A stretch of DNA of 64,000 nt from Ciborinia camelliae (GCA_025890175.1 JANPYM010000009.1:1925984-1989983); one strand, 5' to 3'. Numbered from the stretch's first letter, positions 32,502 through 44,359 are shown. The notes: a model not told the origin generated them from the letters alone. A program made the numbers and translations.

Positions 32502-33767
32502 TTATTCTGCTATTTTAATTCTGATATCTATGTCTGTTCTAACCTGTTTCTTTCCTCTATCGTTCATTTTCTTTCGCTTCGTGGAAACACCCTTAACACC
32601 CTTCATACCCTCGCTCCCCCAAAGCCCAAATTCCCTTTCCCTTTCACAATCACAGACCAATCTTCTCCCCTTTTCGTCCATATCACCACAATTACCACAG
32701 CACTTGACGCCCTCGCAGCCTTCACAAACCACCAACACCAGCTCGCAACCTTCAATACCACATTTTCCCATTCTATCTTCCTCTCTTCCACATTTATGGC
32801 ACCTCGCTACTTTCTCTCTCTCTATCTCATTACCCAAGCCCAGCGATCCTCTCCCATCGAAAACATATTCCCTCCCCTTCCATAAACACTCGTCTTCTCT
32901 CTTCCTCCCAGACAGCATCTCTTCCTCAAACCAGGCCATATACGCCGATATCCCTCCTTTCAACGTGTAGATTCTATCTTCCGAAGCTTGCTCCACATTT
33001 TCCGCAATCCACCTCGTAGCTTTCTCACAACGAATGCCACCTGTACAGTACGAGAAAATCGTTTTACCAGCACTGCCTTGCTGTTTCTTATGCTCGGGTG
33101 AAGAACGCGAAGAGGAATCTATATGTCTCTTCACAAATGCAGGAAATTGCGAAAACCTCCTAACCTGTGGCTTCACAGTCTCAATGCCGGTTCCCTCCGG
33201 GGCCGCAAAATACCCAATTCGTGATTCATAATGGTTCCGTATATCAAGCAAGATTCTCTCCCCCTCTTCCCCATGTCTTTCCGTCGTAACCATATCGTGG
33301 AAATCCGCAGGATTCAGACATGTCACTGCGCTCCAATCTTTGGGCTCATAATTCGTAATCCCCAAAGGCGTAATTTCATCCGCGATACGGGTATTCAATT
33401 CCATGAAAACACACGCACAGCCTTGTGTCGGTTTGAAAAAATCTTTGATTCCCTTCTCGTGGTCCAATGATAGATCTAACCCGGAAAACGACCAATGAGA
33501 TATACAGGATTCAATATACGACTGTACAGCCGAGGTCGAGCCTGCAACAGTGATATTAAAACCCTCTTTGGCGACACGGATCTTCCCCGTGAGATTGAGA
33601 GCTTCGCATGTCGATTTCTGGAAATCGTGCAAGTCTTGGAGGGAAGAAGTTGTGAGTGGATAGTTTGGTGAAGGCAGCGCGGGCGGAGAGGTGAAGTAGC
33701 GATAAAATAGGAGCACGAGGCCAGACTGGTGGCAAGTACAGGTGTAAGTGAGGGGATCGGAAGGCAT
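32502..33767 (-). CDS. Rhodanese-domain protein of the TrhO (UPF0176) family
   Basis: Intronless, 421 residues. Family members in bacteria (TrhO/YceA) hydroxylate uridine 34 of tRNA; eukaryotic relatives (TSTD2) are less studied. Parts in order: an N-terminal acylphosphatase-like domain (LTGKIRVAKEGFNITVAGS, residues 58-77), the junction KDFFKPTQGCACVFMELN, the rhodanese domain beginning with ILLDIRNHYESRIG, and the active loop YCTGGIRCEKATRWI with the catalytic Cys. After LKGGISAYMAWFEE comes a Cys-rich tail (CHKCG, CGIEGC, CEGCEGVKCCGNCG, CDCE) that would bind zinc, then a basic terminus KRKKMNDRGKKQ. A presequence is not evident. Function in tRNA modification is inferred from the family. 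Confidence 0.85.
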   Translation of the reverse strand: MPSDPLTYTCTCHQSGLVLLFYRYFTSPPALPSPNYPLTTSSLQDLHDFQKSTCEALNLTGKIRVAKEGFNITVAGSTSAVQSYIESCISHWSFSGLDLSLDHEKGIKDFFKPTQGCACVFMELNTRIADEITPLGITNYEPKDWSAVTCLNPADFHDMVTTERHGEEGERILLDIRNHYESRIGYFAAPEGTGIETVKPQVRRFSQFPAFVKRHIDSSSRSSPEHKKQQGSAGKTIFSYCTGGIRCEKATRWIAENVEQASEDRIYTLKGGISAYMAWFEEEMLSGRKREDECLWKGREYVFDGRGSLGLGNEIEREKVARCHKCGREEDRMGKCGIEGCELVLVVCEGCEGVKCCGNCGDMDEKGRRLVCDCEREREFGLWGSEGMKGVKGVSTKRKKMNDRGKKQVRTDIDIRIKIAE

Positions 33768-35831
33768 CTCTGTTTAGATAAACAGTGTCCAGTGATAAGT
33801 AGCTGAGGTATGTTTTCGCCCTTGGGAGTGTAATGTGTATATCACGTGAGAGCTGCTTTCCCTCGAGGGAATGAGATCTGCAATGAGGCTCGCCAGCACT
33901 GAACCTAAGTTCGCTGATGACTATTCAGTTGATTATGGCCCGGATAACTTCACGCATCTGAGCCATTTTTTCTGCCGAGGGGAATCTGGTCATGTTTTGA
34001 TGAGTCATCCTGACTTCTCCCAATAATTTCATTTTTTTTTTCACGCTCTCATTCACAATCCCCTATGCATCAATGCAATAATTGTCAATATGGAAGTTTA
34101 TACAGCTCACCTATAGTAGCCCTAGAGTTGATGTGTTTTTTTAATTCACTCGAATATAGTCAATTATTGCCCAGAGGAGAATTTCTCTTTGCCCAGAAAT
34201 TGATCAAATTGCTGAGGCAGCACATGGAAGGAATAGAGCATGTGTGATCGATTTCAATGTAGTGCAATTCCATGCGAGGGTCTGCTGCTGCTACCATAGA
34301 TCATGTCTAGTGACATGCTTCATATTCTCATCCATATATTCAATGATACATCTTTTCCTTATATGGGGGTTTTGATTGTGGCTGTATCACCCTCAACCGA
34401 TAGTTTGTATGAGATATTGCTGGTTGAGGTGACCGTGTTATCTAGCAGAGGATAGTATTCGGAGGCTTTGCATTCCGATGGCTCAAAAATATTCCTTCTT
34501 TGCTCTAGGTTTCCTTAATTTAGTTCCGGAGCATTTTATCATTCCTTGGACCATTGTGTACAGTGTACAGTGAACAACGGAGTCCCCGAATAGGTACTAA
34601 GATGGAAAAGGTTTTTGTTTGACCTCGGCAACCTCTAAAGTTCCACAGATTCATATTCGGGACAATACTGCTGGGACAATACTCCTGGAACCTGGTACCT
34701 GGTACCTGGTACAATACTCCTACGACACTATCTTCGAGCCATGTGTCTGAAATCCATCATCGAATCACAAAGTGACAGTTACACACCAGAGGCCTACATT
34801 CATCTTCTCACATTGCAACAAATCTAATCAATCTTTGTTCCAATTCTCAGTTCTCAACACCTTTCCGAGTGAAGGCAATGCTATATTCAATATTTCCTAT
34901 GTCAATTTCTTCTAACAATCGTTGCTGGGCAAGCCAGGCGCCCATTTTATCTAGGCATGCATCATGATACTGCCAACCTGATGGTCCTGATCAAAGATTG
35001 TCGAGTTTGGCCAGCCTATGAATTTGACTTCTGCCTTGAGCATCAGAGAAACCAGCTGCTGTTGTCCACTGTAAGGACCAACACGCACTCCCTAATTAAG
35101 CTATATATAATGCAAATCCCATATTGAAGTTTCCGTAGTTTCTAACAGTACCCCTTGGAGTTACAACAGATCTAAAAGGTTCCATTCTTGAGGCTTTTGC
35201 ACGTTCAATCCGAATAGAAAAGCAAGACCGCTTAGGACTTGTTCGTCTTAAAGTTCCGAAGGTTCTTCCCATCATGGAAAGAGAATGCAGATGACGCACT
35301 GGCGGTGACAGAAACGAGCCACGGCCCACTATTGTGCAACGAAAGCAAAGACAGAGGAACAAGTGGACCTTCTCGGCCATCCGATGGAGAAACACGCGAG
35401 CCACGCCACCAAATCTGGGCATCATTACCGGCGGTCGATTAGAATACCTAGGTAGTGTCTGACTGTCTGAGTTCTCCCTGGGAACTGGAGGCTGAGAATA
35501 AAATAATTGTAATCTCCGATTCAAAGTTAATATTGGAAATAGTAGTGAAGGGCTGCCAAGAGCGAGAAGCGAATGCGGTTCACATTTGGTACCTGATTGC
35601 CAAGCGGGCCGAAGTCTGCCTATAATTGGTTGCTTAGAATAAGAAGTGAATGATTGTAACCCCCCACTAGCTATTGCAATTTGGTAAGACTACGGCCTAC
35701 CGAGGAGTTGTCGATTATATAGAGTTCAACTGTGGCCCCTCCAACGTACATACTTTCCAATTTTCGCCATAGTCTTTTTTGAACACCCTCAGAAAACAAC
35801 TCACAAATAGAAAAACACCAAACTCGACGAA
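33768..35831. other. Intergenic, 2 kb upstream of the prenyltransferase
   Basis: No supported gene. A minus-strand frame of 142 codons (35096-35524) and shorter plus-strand frames overlap each other and lack recognisable motifs. A GGTACCTGGTACCTGGTAC run is at 34694-34712. Confidence 0.5.
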
Positions 35832-37433
35832 ATGGCACCCTCCAAATTGCAAAATCACTTTCTTGACGAAATGTCCATCAAGGTATGTTGTCTTTCTTTC
35901 TTTCGACCTGAGTTTTCTATGGGGCAAGCTTCCAAGACTGCTATGAATAGTTGCATTTGCTCGTCTTGGCGAGATTCCAATTACTCTGGTATCTGAGCTC
36001 TAAGCTTCCTATTCAAAGTCATATTGAATACCTATATAGCTATACAGAAGCTAACAGAAAATCAGGAGAACCTCGATGAAATTGTTGTCGATAAGTTGGC
36101 TCCTACTGGTCCAGAAACAGCTTCTACTGTCTGGAATAGCGTTTCCAAATGGCTTCCGAAACGAAACGAAAACTGCGACTTTTGGTGGCAGTCAACTGGA
36201 CCTCAACTTTGTGCTCTCCTCTTCCAGGCCGGCTACAGTGTCGATCAGCAGTATGAGGCTCTAATCTTCCACTACCACATCATTGCACCACGTCTTGGTC
36301 CTCGTCCAATATCATCTACTCCCCCTGGCGAGTCTGCATATAAATGGAAGTCCTTTATGCAAGACGACTTCAAGACCATCGAATACAGCTGGAAATGGGA
36401 TACTGGCAAGGAAATGTCAAATGGAAAAATGTCAAAGCCTGGTCTCAGAATGGCCGTTGAAGCGATCGGTCCCCTTACTGGAACACCACAGGATCCCCTC
36501 AACCAGGTCGCCACCAGAGAGCTTCTGCGGGAGATGGACTCCGTGAATCCAAAAGTCGATTTGACTTGGTTTCACCAAATTTCGCGAGCTTTCTTTGGAG
36601 ATGTGGATCTTACTGAAGCCAGAGAGCATATTGACACAGCAAATACAGCCGGTGTGGGTTCTTCATCAATGTTTCTCGCGTTTCAGTTTCTTAAAGACGA
36701 CCCTAAGAGCGATTCTCCTGTCAAAGTTTACTTCATGCCACCACGATCAGAGGAATCTAACGAAGCTGGAAATGGACCTCACCAGAAGACCATGGCAGCC
36801 ATTCGAAGCATAGGACAGCAAGGGAATCAGGATTGGACCGCGCTCGAACAAGTTTCAGCATTCCTGGGTGACAATGAGAATGATAGACAGTTATCTGTTC
36901 CTTTCATTGTCTCAACCGACTGCATGATATCCTCGGAATGCCGATTGAAAGTGTATGTCCGCACACCTAGAGCAAGCTTTGATTCAGTTGTAGACGTTTT
37001 CACCATGGGAGGAAAGCGAACTGGAATTGAGAAGAACTTGCAAGAACTGAAGGATCTTTGGCGCTTGACCTTTGGACTTCCAGTTGGATTCTCAACATCA
37101 GAGGAGCTACCCCTACGAGTCCATGGTACTAGCGGTATGTGCTATCATTTCGAAATCCAACAAGCAAAAGCCGCACTTCCAGATGTCAAATTGTACATAC
37201 CAGTCAAACACTATGGAGAATCCGACATCAAGGTTGCGGAAGGACTTTCGAAATTTCTTCACCTGTATGGGAGAGGAAAGTATGCAGCGGGATACATGAA
37301 GGCTCTTAAGCAACTGGCACCCCTCCATCAGCTTGAGTCCTCTTCTGGGGTTCAGACATATATATCGTGTGCGTTGGAGAACGATAGCTTGAGCATCACG
37401 ACCTACTTCAATCCTTGCCTCCCTTTCCTTTAG
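35832..37433 (+). CDS. Aromatic (indole) prenyltransferase, DMATS family
   Basis: Soluble enzyme that moves a dimethylallyl or related prenyl group from its diphosphate to an aromatic substrate, usually tryptophan or an indole product. Exon 1 (35832-35882, MAPSKLQNHFLDEMSIK) and exon 2 (36048-37433) join across a 165-nt intron (GTATGT/ATACAG) into 478 residues, within the usual range. Family features: WWQSTGPQLCALLFQAGYS near residue 52, HYHIIAPRLGPRP, DFKTIEYSWKW with the Glu that binds the indole nitrogen in characterised enzymes, and later repeated ABBA-fold strands with diphosphate-binding Lys/Arg/Tyr (VKVYFMPP, RLKVYVRTP, VKLYIPVKHYGESD). Such enzymes normally belong to alkaloid clusters, but no NRPS, PKS or NRPS-like gene is within this window. 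Substrate unknown. Confidence 0.92.
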
Positions 37434-38403
37434 TTCTTGAGACGTTGAAAATTTTGCCGGTTGGTAGGGATTTGATTGGCAGGATTGATTGAATTTACAA
37501 AAAGCATGTCATCACATGCATTAGATTAGTAGCTAGTTTTCTCTCGTTGAGTGAAGAGGATTCTTTTGAGCAGGCCTCTCATTAGGAATTCTCTTCCGTC
37601 GATTTGAAAGTATTAGGTTAGCTGACATCTCTTCCTCTCTTTGCTGCTATGTGATCGTGACTGTACTGTATTATTTATATTATCATTATCGCTTGAGCCT
37701 TACATTATGTAGTTATGGATGGGTGGAAAGATGACCCACCTATAAATATAAGGAATAACCTTATACTCTTCAGATGAAATGTGCATAGAGATAAGTACCT
37801 ATATATAACGTCCAAAGAGTCCTGAATTCCAAGCCTAGAAATGCAACTTGAATATTCACTTGTGAGTGAAAGTGACGGTGACGCAAAAGCCTCTATTCTT
37901 CTTCCATCCTCGACTTGTCAATTTGATCTCGTAAATCATCCATACCCAGAATGATCAAAGGCTATGCTAAAGATGAAAAGATGAATAAGGCCATCAAAGA
38001 TGCGTCGTCAACTAAGTACAAAATTATGGTGCGCTTCATGAAGACATCATGCTTCCACCATTCCTAAACTTGGTGAAATGGCAATCGGTCATAAAGATGA
38101 GGATTCCTGGAAAACAAACAATAAGTGCGCGAATGGGAATAAGATCTTGCAATTAAGATGCCTGAGAGAGACAAAAATAGGAATGTTTTTGAGAAATAGT
38201 GGATTGGTGGAGATCTGTTAAGGAGTACTGAGATGTAATTATCGAAAGAATTTGTTGGGGTATGGACTCGGGTTTAGAAATAAAGGGTGGGGTTATCTAG
38301 AGAACGGGGTAAACGGGGTAAACGAGGTAAACGAGGTAAACGGTAGTGAATTCGTCACATTTCACGGCTTGGGGAGAAGGAATGGTCAATAGCCTTATTT
38401 TAT
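37434..38403. other. Convergent intergenic region with 9-bp repeats
   Basis: Between the 3' ends of the prenyltransferase and the Rossmann gene. It carries four tandem copies of ACGGGGTAA/ACGAGGTAA at 38304-38339. No gene seen. Confidence 0.55.
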
Positions 38404-39072
38404 CTAGCTCCTGAGACCAGGTCTGTAGTGATATATATCGCTATTCTGGAACACTCTTTTCTCATTCCCATGTATGGCCAGATCAACCATCGTGGCCCCC
38501 AGCTCATCAATTCCGATTGACAAAGAGCTGCCCAAAACGCACTGAAGGATCGCTCCGCTCCTGGGCAGCACTGCTCCCGGTTTGACGAGGTAAACCGTGA
38601 ATGCACCCTGGGGGTCATCTTCTGAAGACTCCAAGACCCTTGCTTCTGCCAGTCCTCTAACTCGTCGTCCATTGGCATAGTACCACAAGGACCGTTCTTT
38701 CTGACCTTCTTTGGGAGGCGGTTCGGTAAAGGCTCCGCCCAATTGGACGTATCGAAACTGCGTCGACCCGGGTGGTCGGGTCTTGATGGCTTTGATAAAT
38801 GCTAGAGGATATTCAATGTCGACTTTCTCATCTCCGTTATAGGTTCCCAAGCACCAGATAGCAGCATCGGCCGTTTTTAACTCGTTGATGGTGGGTTCTT
38901 CATATGAGGTGAAGTCGCTCATTATGATTACTTTGACTTTGGGGTTTTCGGATAAGCCTCCAGGGTCGAGACGAGTGAGAATAATGATTGATGTTATGGA
39001 TGGGTGGTTCAGACATTGGGTAAGTACTTCACCCCCAATGTACCCTGTACTGCCTGAGAGAACCACTTTCAT
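38404..39072 (-). CDS. NAD(P)-binding Rossmann protein, HTATIP2/NmrA-like
   Basis: Intronless, 222 residues. The N-terminus MKVVLSGSTGYIGGEVL is an atypical-SDR nucleotide motif (GxTGxxG). The later AAIWCLGTYNGD segment and the YVQLGGAF strand fit the short HTATIP2/NAD(P)-binding-10 type, where the tetrad is often incomplete; here YYANGRRVRGLAEARVL carries the YxxxR-like position in place of YxxxK. The role is unknown. It might act as a reductase or a redox sensor. It faces the prenyltransferase tail to tail, about 1 kb away. Confidence 0.82.
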   Translation of the reverse strand: MKVVLSGSTGYIGGEVLTQCLNHPSITSIIILTRLDPGGLSENPKVKVIIMSDFTSYEEPTINELKTADAAIWCLGTYNGDEKVDIEYPLAFIKAIKTRPPGSTQFRYVQLGGAFTEPPPKEGQKERSLWYYANGRRVRGLAEARVLESSEDDPQGAFTVYLVKPGAVLPRSGAILQCVLGSSLSIGIDELGATMVDLAIHGNEKRVFQNSDIYHYRPGLRS

Positions 39073-39850
39073 ATCGAGGATTGAAATGTGTAGATGGTGA
39101 CGAGCTGGCGGTCCTTGCTAAAATAAGATGCACCTTTGCTGAAAGATCTAGTTATACCAGTAGTGATAGTTGCGTGTGGAAATAGAAAGTTATAAAGTTA
39201 GTTGAATTCTCCCTCGAGAGTGGTGCTAAGGGAGATATACATCGAAATGCCAAGCTCTGCTTATAATCATGGAATATTCGTCCGCCGAATATCCGAATAA
39301 TGGCATAACACAAACGTACATTCAGCTCCTCTTCCTTGGGTTGATAAACTTCCCACGAAATTTCTACAATTCCTCTCCGTATATTCAAGTAGGTATTTAA
39401 TAGAGTTGATGATTCCAGCCCCGCGCTGTGAGTGGCTCAGTGCTAAGGTCAACGCCACAACCCTCGACTCGCCGAGTAAGTAGCAATTCCTGTATTTCCC
39501 CTCATATTGATTAAGGGGTTGGATAATTATAATCGATAATCTTGCTGGCTCCTGGAAGTACAAAGGTTGTTCGGAAGAGAAGTATAAATGAAGGATCCTT
39601 TCTCTCGATTCTTGGGGGGGTTGTTCTCCACGATCAAACACTTTCTATTCCATATCCATGACATCAGCTCTAGAGCCGTGACTTTTGGGGTGACTTGCCC
39701 TGGCAGTCTATTGAAAACGCTCTAAAGAGATCGCCCTGGAAAAGTCGCCACTATTAAGATTCTGCACACTTCTTTCAGCAAAGATTTGACCGTCGTAGCG
39801 CACTTTATCTAATCCATTGGCGCTCTTGATGATCTGTCCATCCATTAACT
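39073..39850. other. Intergenic upstream of the Rossmann gene
   Basis: 0.8 kb, AT-rich, short ORFs only. Confidence 0.5.
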
Positions 39851-40535
39851 ATGAGCCCAACCTATCTAGATATCTTATGGCTGGAAATCTCTAAACATGA
39901 AAATCTTTACAAAGACTAGCGGTCCATACACCGACACAGAAGCAATCATTTGTATGAATCGCCGAAGTTCTCAAGGGAGTCGCCCAAAGACTTCTCCACT
40001 TGAAGAGACTGGAAGTATATGTGACTCTTGACGAAGCGGAATACCTGATCAAGAACAAGACCCAGTCTCAATAATCCGCCCCCAAGGATTTCGACGAATC
40101 CCCCACACCCAAAACTAAAGAAGCCTCACTTCCAAACGACCCTTCTTTCTCTGTGGTTTCAACCTCGCCAAAGGAATTGGGACTATTGAAACTGCAGATA
40201 TTGGATCAATTGTTGAACTTGCGTGAGCTCGAAACCCTCTTCGTGAACGTTAATCCAGAACATGAAGCAAGCGCCGTTGTGGAAAGACACATATGGAATG
40301 TAAATGGCTCAACTAACTTCCAATCCATCGAATAGACGTGTGTAAACAGTTAGTTCAACGAGTTTTTGACAAACACAACATCCAAAATCTCGACTCCTTG
40401 AAATGGCTGGAACTTTGCTTTGCACGCGTCTTCTGGGATGATAGAAGTCAAGTTAGGTCAGGAGGACCGTCGGTATATATCAAGCGGTATGAGAATGGAA
40501 TAAAAATAGATACTTCTGAAGGTTGGATGGAGTAG
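39851..40535 (+). pseudogene. Decayed gene relic, family unknown
   Basis: Coding-like sequence in two frames with breaks. MSPTYLDILWLEISKHENLY starts at 39851 and meets a TAG at 39917; a second frame continues SGPYTDTEAIICMNRR. A third portion from 39961 reads GVAQRLLHLKRLEVYVTLDE and meets a TAA at 40072, then carries on in the same frame to 40290. A 50-nt intron with GTAAAT, a CTAAC branch and AACAG then joins NVNPEHEASAVVERHIWN to LVQRVFDKHNIQNLDSLKWL, ending at 40535. The style (leucine-rich, LKWLELCF) resembles fungal F-box/LRR-like hypothetical proteins. The stops and frame change argue for a pseudogene, although missed introns could account for part of it. Confidence 0.5.
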
Positions 40536-41879
40536 CTACCATAATGGCCTCGTAGTTGCATATAAAAATAACTTTAGGGTCAGGGGTTTGCAGAAGACAG
40601 GGGCGGTTGGTGATGAGAAGCGTTGCATTCGTTATGGACTTCCTCTTGGAAAGATGGTAGTGGGAGGATCAGGTTAGTGACTGTTATCCTGGATTGATCT
40701 TGATTCGCGTCATATATTGTTGTTTGAAAATTCAATTCTACAGTCCCCTATTCGACTTCTTGGCCCGAAACTGAAATTCTGCGTTCGCTATGGGTGCAGC
40801 AGCGTCTCGTCATAATCATGATACTTGTTTATTGTAATCTTGGAAAAGGTAGTACCGTTGAGGGTTATCTAGCAGGTCGAGAATAGCGGAATCTGAGAGA
40901 ATTGTGCCCATAAAAACTTGATGCGCATATGAAAAAGAGAACACACATCGAGCTATTCAGTTTCCGAAGTAAATAGTGAATATTTAAACCCGTTGCGACT
41001 CCCCATAGTCATTATTACCATCTCGATATACTCCAAGACGGGGTCCCTATTCTCAATACCAGCCAATCTTCTAGTCATTCTCATATCTCTAGATTCCTTG
41101 CGAGATGGAACAGACAATTCGCTACGAGTACCATCTGGAGAATACGACCTAATGCAGCATACTGCATAATCCGGATCGGCCACGACTCTTATATGGAAGG
41201 TGTGTAAAATTTCTTTTTATTGACTATTTTCAAGCATGTCTAAGCGAACTTTCACTGGGTCGTCATTATCAAAAATAGCGAGGAGGGTGAAAGTACTTCC
41301 ATGACCGACCGACACAACTGACGTGAGAACGATATCCGAACATTGGAAGTAGCAAATTTCCAGTATGAATTGAACAATGAAACTCCACCAGTAACCACCC
41401 CACTCGCGAACTGGATTTTTAGTTTTATCTCTGGCTAGATTTTGAGACTACCTAGTTTAAGAGATTGTGCTTTAGAAGTCAATTTTGGGGTTTGTTTGGG
41501 GTTTGTTTGGGAGTGATGAGGAGAGGATCAGAAGCCACTTGGGGAGTCAGGGTGAGATCTGTGTCAAGAAGCAGAAAGAGCGTATTCGATACCCGGAAAA
41601 TGCAACAGAATCGAATCCGACTTTTGTTTATGTGATATGTATACAGCGTAGGTCAATTCTACAGCACTGAAATCCCCTACAACTCTCTGATTGATTTATA
41701 TAAGAAAATGAACACAAGTTTGAGTAGGAGATAGCCAAGGGCACTTACCGCGTATAAAGTACAACGAAAGGCACCTTTCCTGCTCAGAGGGGATATTATA
41801 TTTTCCTAATTCCTAGTAGTACAGTGAAGATCCATTTCCGCTTTTTAATTTCATTTCATTTTGATCCCAATAGTCATAA
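40536..41879. other. Intergenic, with one doubtful small ORF
   Basis: 1.3 kb. A minus-strand frame at 40953-41183 (76 codons, ADPDYAVCCIRSYSPDGTRS near its start) has reasonable composition, but its start codon is not ATG and no partner exon was found, so it is not called as a gene. The end near 41880 is the 3' region of prohibitin. Confidence 0.5.
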
Positions 41880-42771
41880 TCATCTCAAGCCAAGCAAAAA
41901 CTTTCCACCACCTTCTTTGCCACCCTCACCACCGCCGGGTAGGTAAGTGACATTAGGATTGCCTGCCAACGTCTGCGCAATTTCCCTACTGGCCTCAATT
42001 CTTCGAATCATGATCAGACCATCTCCTGCCTTTGCAACAGCCTTGCTAATAGTCTCTGCACTCTCTGCTTCACCCTCTGCACGGATAACGTTGGCCTGTC
42101 TCTCCTGCTCTGCCTTCTCGACAATGAACCTCGCTCTTTCGGCATCTTGTTGAGCAATCTGCTTTTGTTCGACGGCGCGAGTGAACTCTTTACCGAATGT
42201 CATGTGGGTAATTGAGACATCCTCAAGTGCGATGTTGAACTCCTGAGCACGCTTTAGGAGATCTGATCGAATACGGTTGCTGACTGCTTCACGCTGGGTG
42301 ATAAGCTCAGCGGCATCGAACTGAGCGACGATGGACTTGAGGACTTCGTTTCCGATGGAGGGGAGAACTCTCTCGTCATAATCTTGACCCAAGTTCTATT
42401 ATATGTTAGCATCCCAACTATTTGCAACAACGGAACAAGAGGGGACAAACCTGGTAAATCTTAGGTAGCTGTTGGACCTCAGGTCTGTGTAGAACTCTCA
42501 ATGTCAAGCTGACCATCTGCAAATCCTTACTTCCCGTTGTTGTCGAAATGTTTCTTGGCTTCGTGCGTACATCATAGATGATGCTTCTTTGTAACCAAGG
42601 AATCAGAAAATGTGTGCCCTCATTCACGACTGTCTCCTTGACTCCGGACAAACGATCGAAGATAACTGCTCGACTACCACCCTTTACATCGTATATGGAG
42701 GATTGAACGACTGCAGCACCGAATCCCAAAGGGACGATGAACTTGTAGAGGTTATTCAAGGATTGCGCCAT
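41880..42771 (-). CDS. PHB1: Prohibitin-1
   Basis: Subunit of the ring-shaped prohibitin complex of the mitochondrial inner membrane, which stabilises new inner-membrane proteins with the m-AAA protease. Exons 42451-42771 and 41880-42395 across a 55-nt intron (GTTTGT, branch GCTAAC, AATAG) give 278 residues. The N-terminal hydrophobic anchor is [17 protein letters not shown]; the SPFH domain follows ([36 protein letters not shown]). The coiled-coil helix ([20 protein letters not shown]…[20 protein letters not shown]) and the C-terminal [13 protein letters not shown] are typical of Phb1 rather than Phb2. The extreme C-terminus is Gly-rich ([17 protein letters not shown]). It shares a 261-bp divergent promoter with QCR8. 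Confidence 0.96.
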
Positions 42772-43032
42772 CTGGAATATTGTCTTTTGGGTGGTGGAAA
42801 TGAAGATGTGTGGATATACTTTTCGAAGGCGGGATGTCTAGAAGCTCAGTGCGGAGTGAGGCTCACTGCAGCTTGACATTTTTGGAGGAATTTCGCGCTA
42901 GTAGCGACAGGGATATCGGATGATAGCTTGGCGACAATGAGCCGATGTCCGACTTCTTGGATTAGAACTTCTACTTTTACGAATACTACCTACCCATTGA
43001 ATCTTCAGTTGGCATTTCGCACATTATTCAAA
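42772..43032. promoter_or_regulatory. Divergent promoter, PHB1 and QCR8
   Basis: Only 261 bp separates the two start codons, so both core promoters must lie here. Both genes encode mitochondrial inner-membrane proteins. I see no clear TATA box or CCAAT site close to either start. Confidence 0.6.
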
Positions 43033-43755
43033 ATGAGACCTACTTCAATTCTGAGATCTGGCGGTGACGGAGAGATTGGCAAGTATGGAAAGTGAGTATT
43101 CCCAGTGGGTTTTCTGTGTGAATGAGAAAGAATCTTCACGGATCTTCACGGGTAGCCAGCCAGATAATTATAAGAGCACGGGAAAGTTATGGCCTTCAAA
43201 ATGCACGGCATGCTAATGTTTATTCTGACAGATACCTTGGTGGATGGGGTAACTTGGGTGAGTCCAAAGAGCCTTTCCTTCGATTGTCCGGCCTTCCTGT
43301 TGTCGCGGCAACATTTGGCACATCTTGACACACGACCTCAACGAGACACAAAGGGGAGACTAGACGGGGAGAATGGGATGACTAGAGCAGAAAGCGACAG
43401 CACGAGATAAATTATGCTAGTCAAGCAACGAGGAGGAAGAGTTGGCTGATAGTGGGATACACAGGCTCCCAACCCCAGAAGGGTGTCGCATCATACGCAC
43501 TCAGCGCAAACCGTCAACGTCCTTTTGCCGGCGCTTTGAACGCAGCTATCTTCAACACCTGGAGACGATTCCGTGGTCAAGTCCTTTACGTTGCACCACC
43601 ATTTATTATTGCATACACTGCCATGGAATGGGCTATTGAGAGGTTTGTCTTGTTGTTGGCAGTACAACCTACATTGCGTTCTAACTAGCTTTGATAGAAA
43701 TGAATACTTGAACTCTAAGCCAGGGAGATTGGAATTCGGCGGTGGGGAGGAATAG
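43033..43755 (+). CDS. QCR8: Cytochrome bc1 complex subunit 8
   Basis: Small one-span subunit of respiratory complex III that contacts cytochrome b. Four exons (43033-43091, 43232-43257, 43465-43642, 43698-43755) give 106 residues. The second exon is only 26 nt (KYLGGWGNLG). Conserved features: YLGGWGNLGSQPQKG, QRPFAGALNAAIFNTWRRFR, the membrane helix VLYVAPPFIIAYTAMEWAI and the C-terminal ERNEYLNSKPGRLEF. The third intron ends GATAG. High intron density in a short gene is usual for fungal respiratory subunits. Confidence 0.96.
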
Positions 43756-44359
43756 AGCCAGTAAAGTACATGGCCACATGCTAAGCAGTATTCGGTGATG
43801 CGCTTCCGCTAATCCTCCAAATCAAAGAAGTTTGGCGGTTATGCGAACATGCGAAAGTCGAGGAAGGAATTGGGGTGTACAGTATTAGACTGGGATTTGG
43901 CAATGCATCATGGTTTCTGAAACTATCTCTATGCAGGCAGCGTGTGTGATTTTTGCAATTTGTGAAGGCGTTTCGAAGTGGTGATCGAGGCATGAATAGG
44001 GTAACATTGAAAGAATAGATCCAGATATGATAGATATAACTCTTCTCTTCACATCCGTAACGAAACTCCAAATCCCATGCCAAAAATTTAATATTCAATA
44101 GTTCAAGAGCATAATTATTTGTCAATTCAATTCCGTTTGGCCAGACGTGCCCAAGCTGCATTGATTTTGATCGATTTTTTGATAGAAGCTCCAAATCTAG
44201 TCTAGCGCGAATTGACCCGCCGAACATTTTGTAAAAAAGTTCTGAACCCTCAAGCCCGAATTTCATCGCAAAACAACAAAATTACCCAATTACCACCACC
44301 AACAATTTTGAATTATACGTTAAATATTCTTTCGAAAGTAAAAGTTTAGAATATTCATA
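43756..44359. other. Intergenic, QCR8 to NHP2
   Basis: 0.6 kb. A minus-strand frame at 43781-44266 (161 codons) shows no motif and lies in what must be the NHP2 promoter, so it is not called. Confidence 0.5.

Noticed and set aside
43781..44266. 161-codon minus-strand ORF before NHP2
   Set aside because: No motif, no typical codon pattern and it fills the NHP2 promoter.
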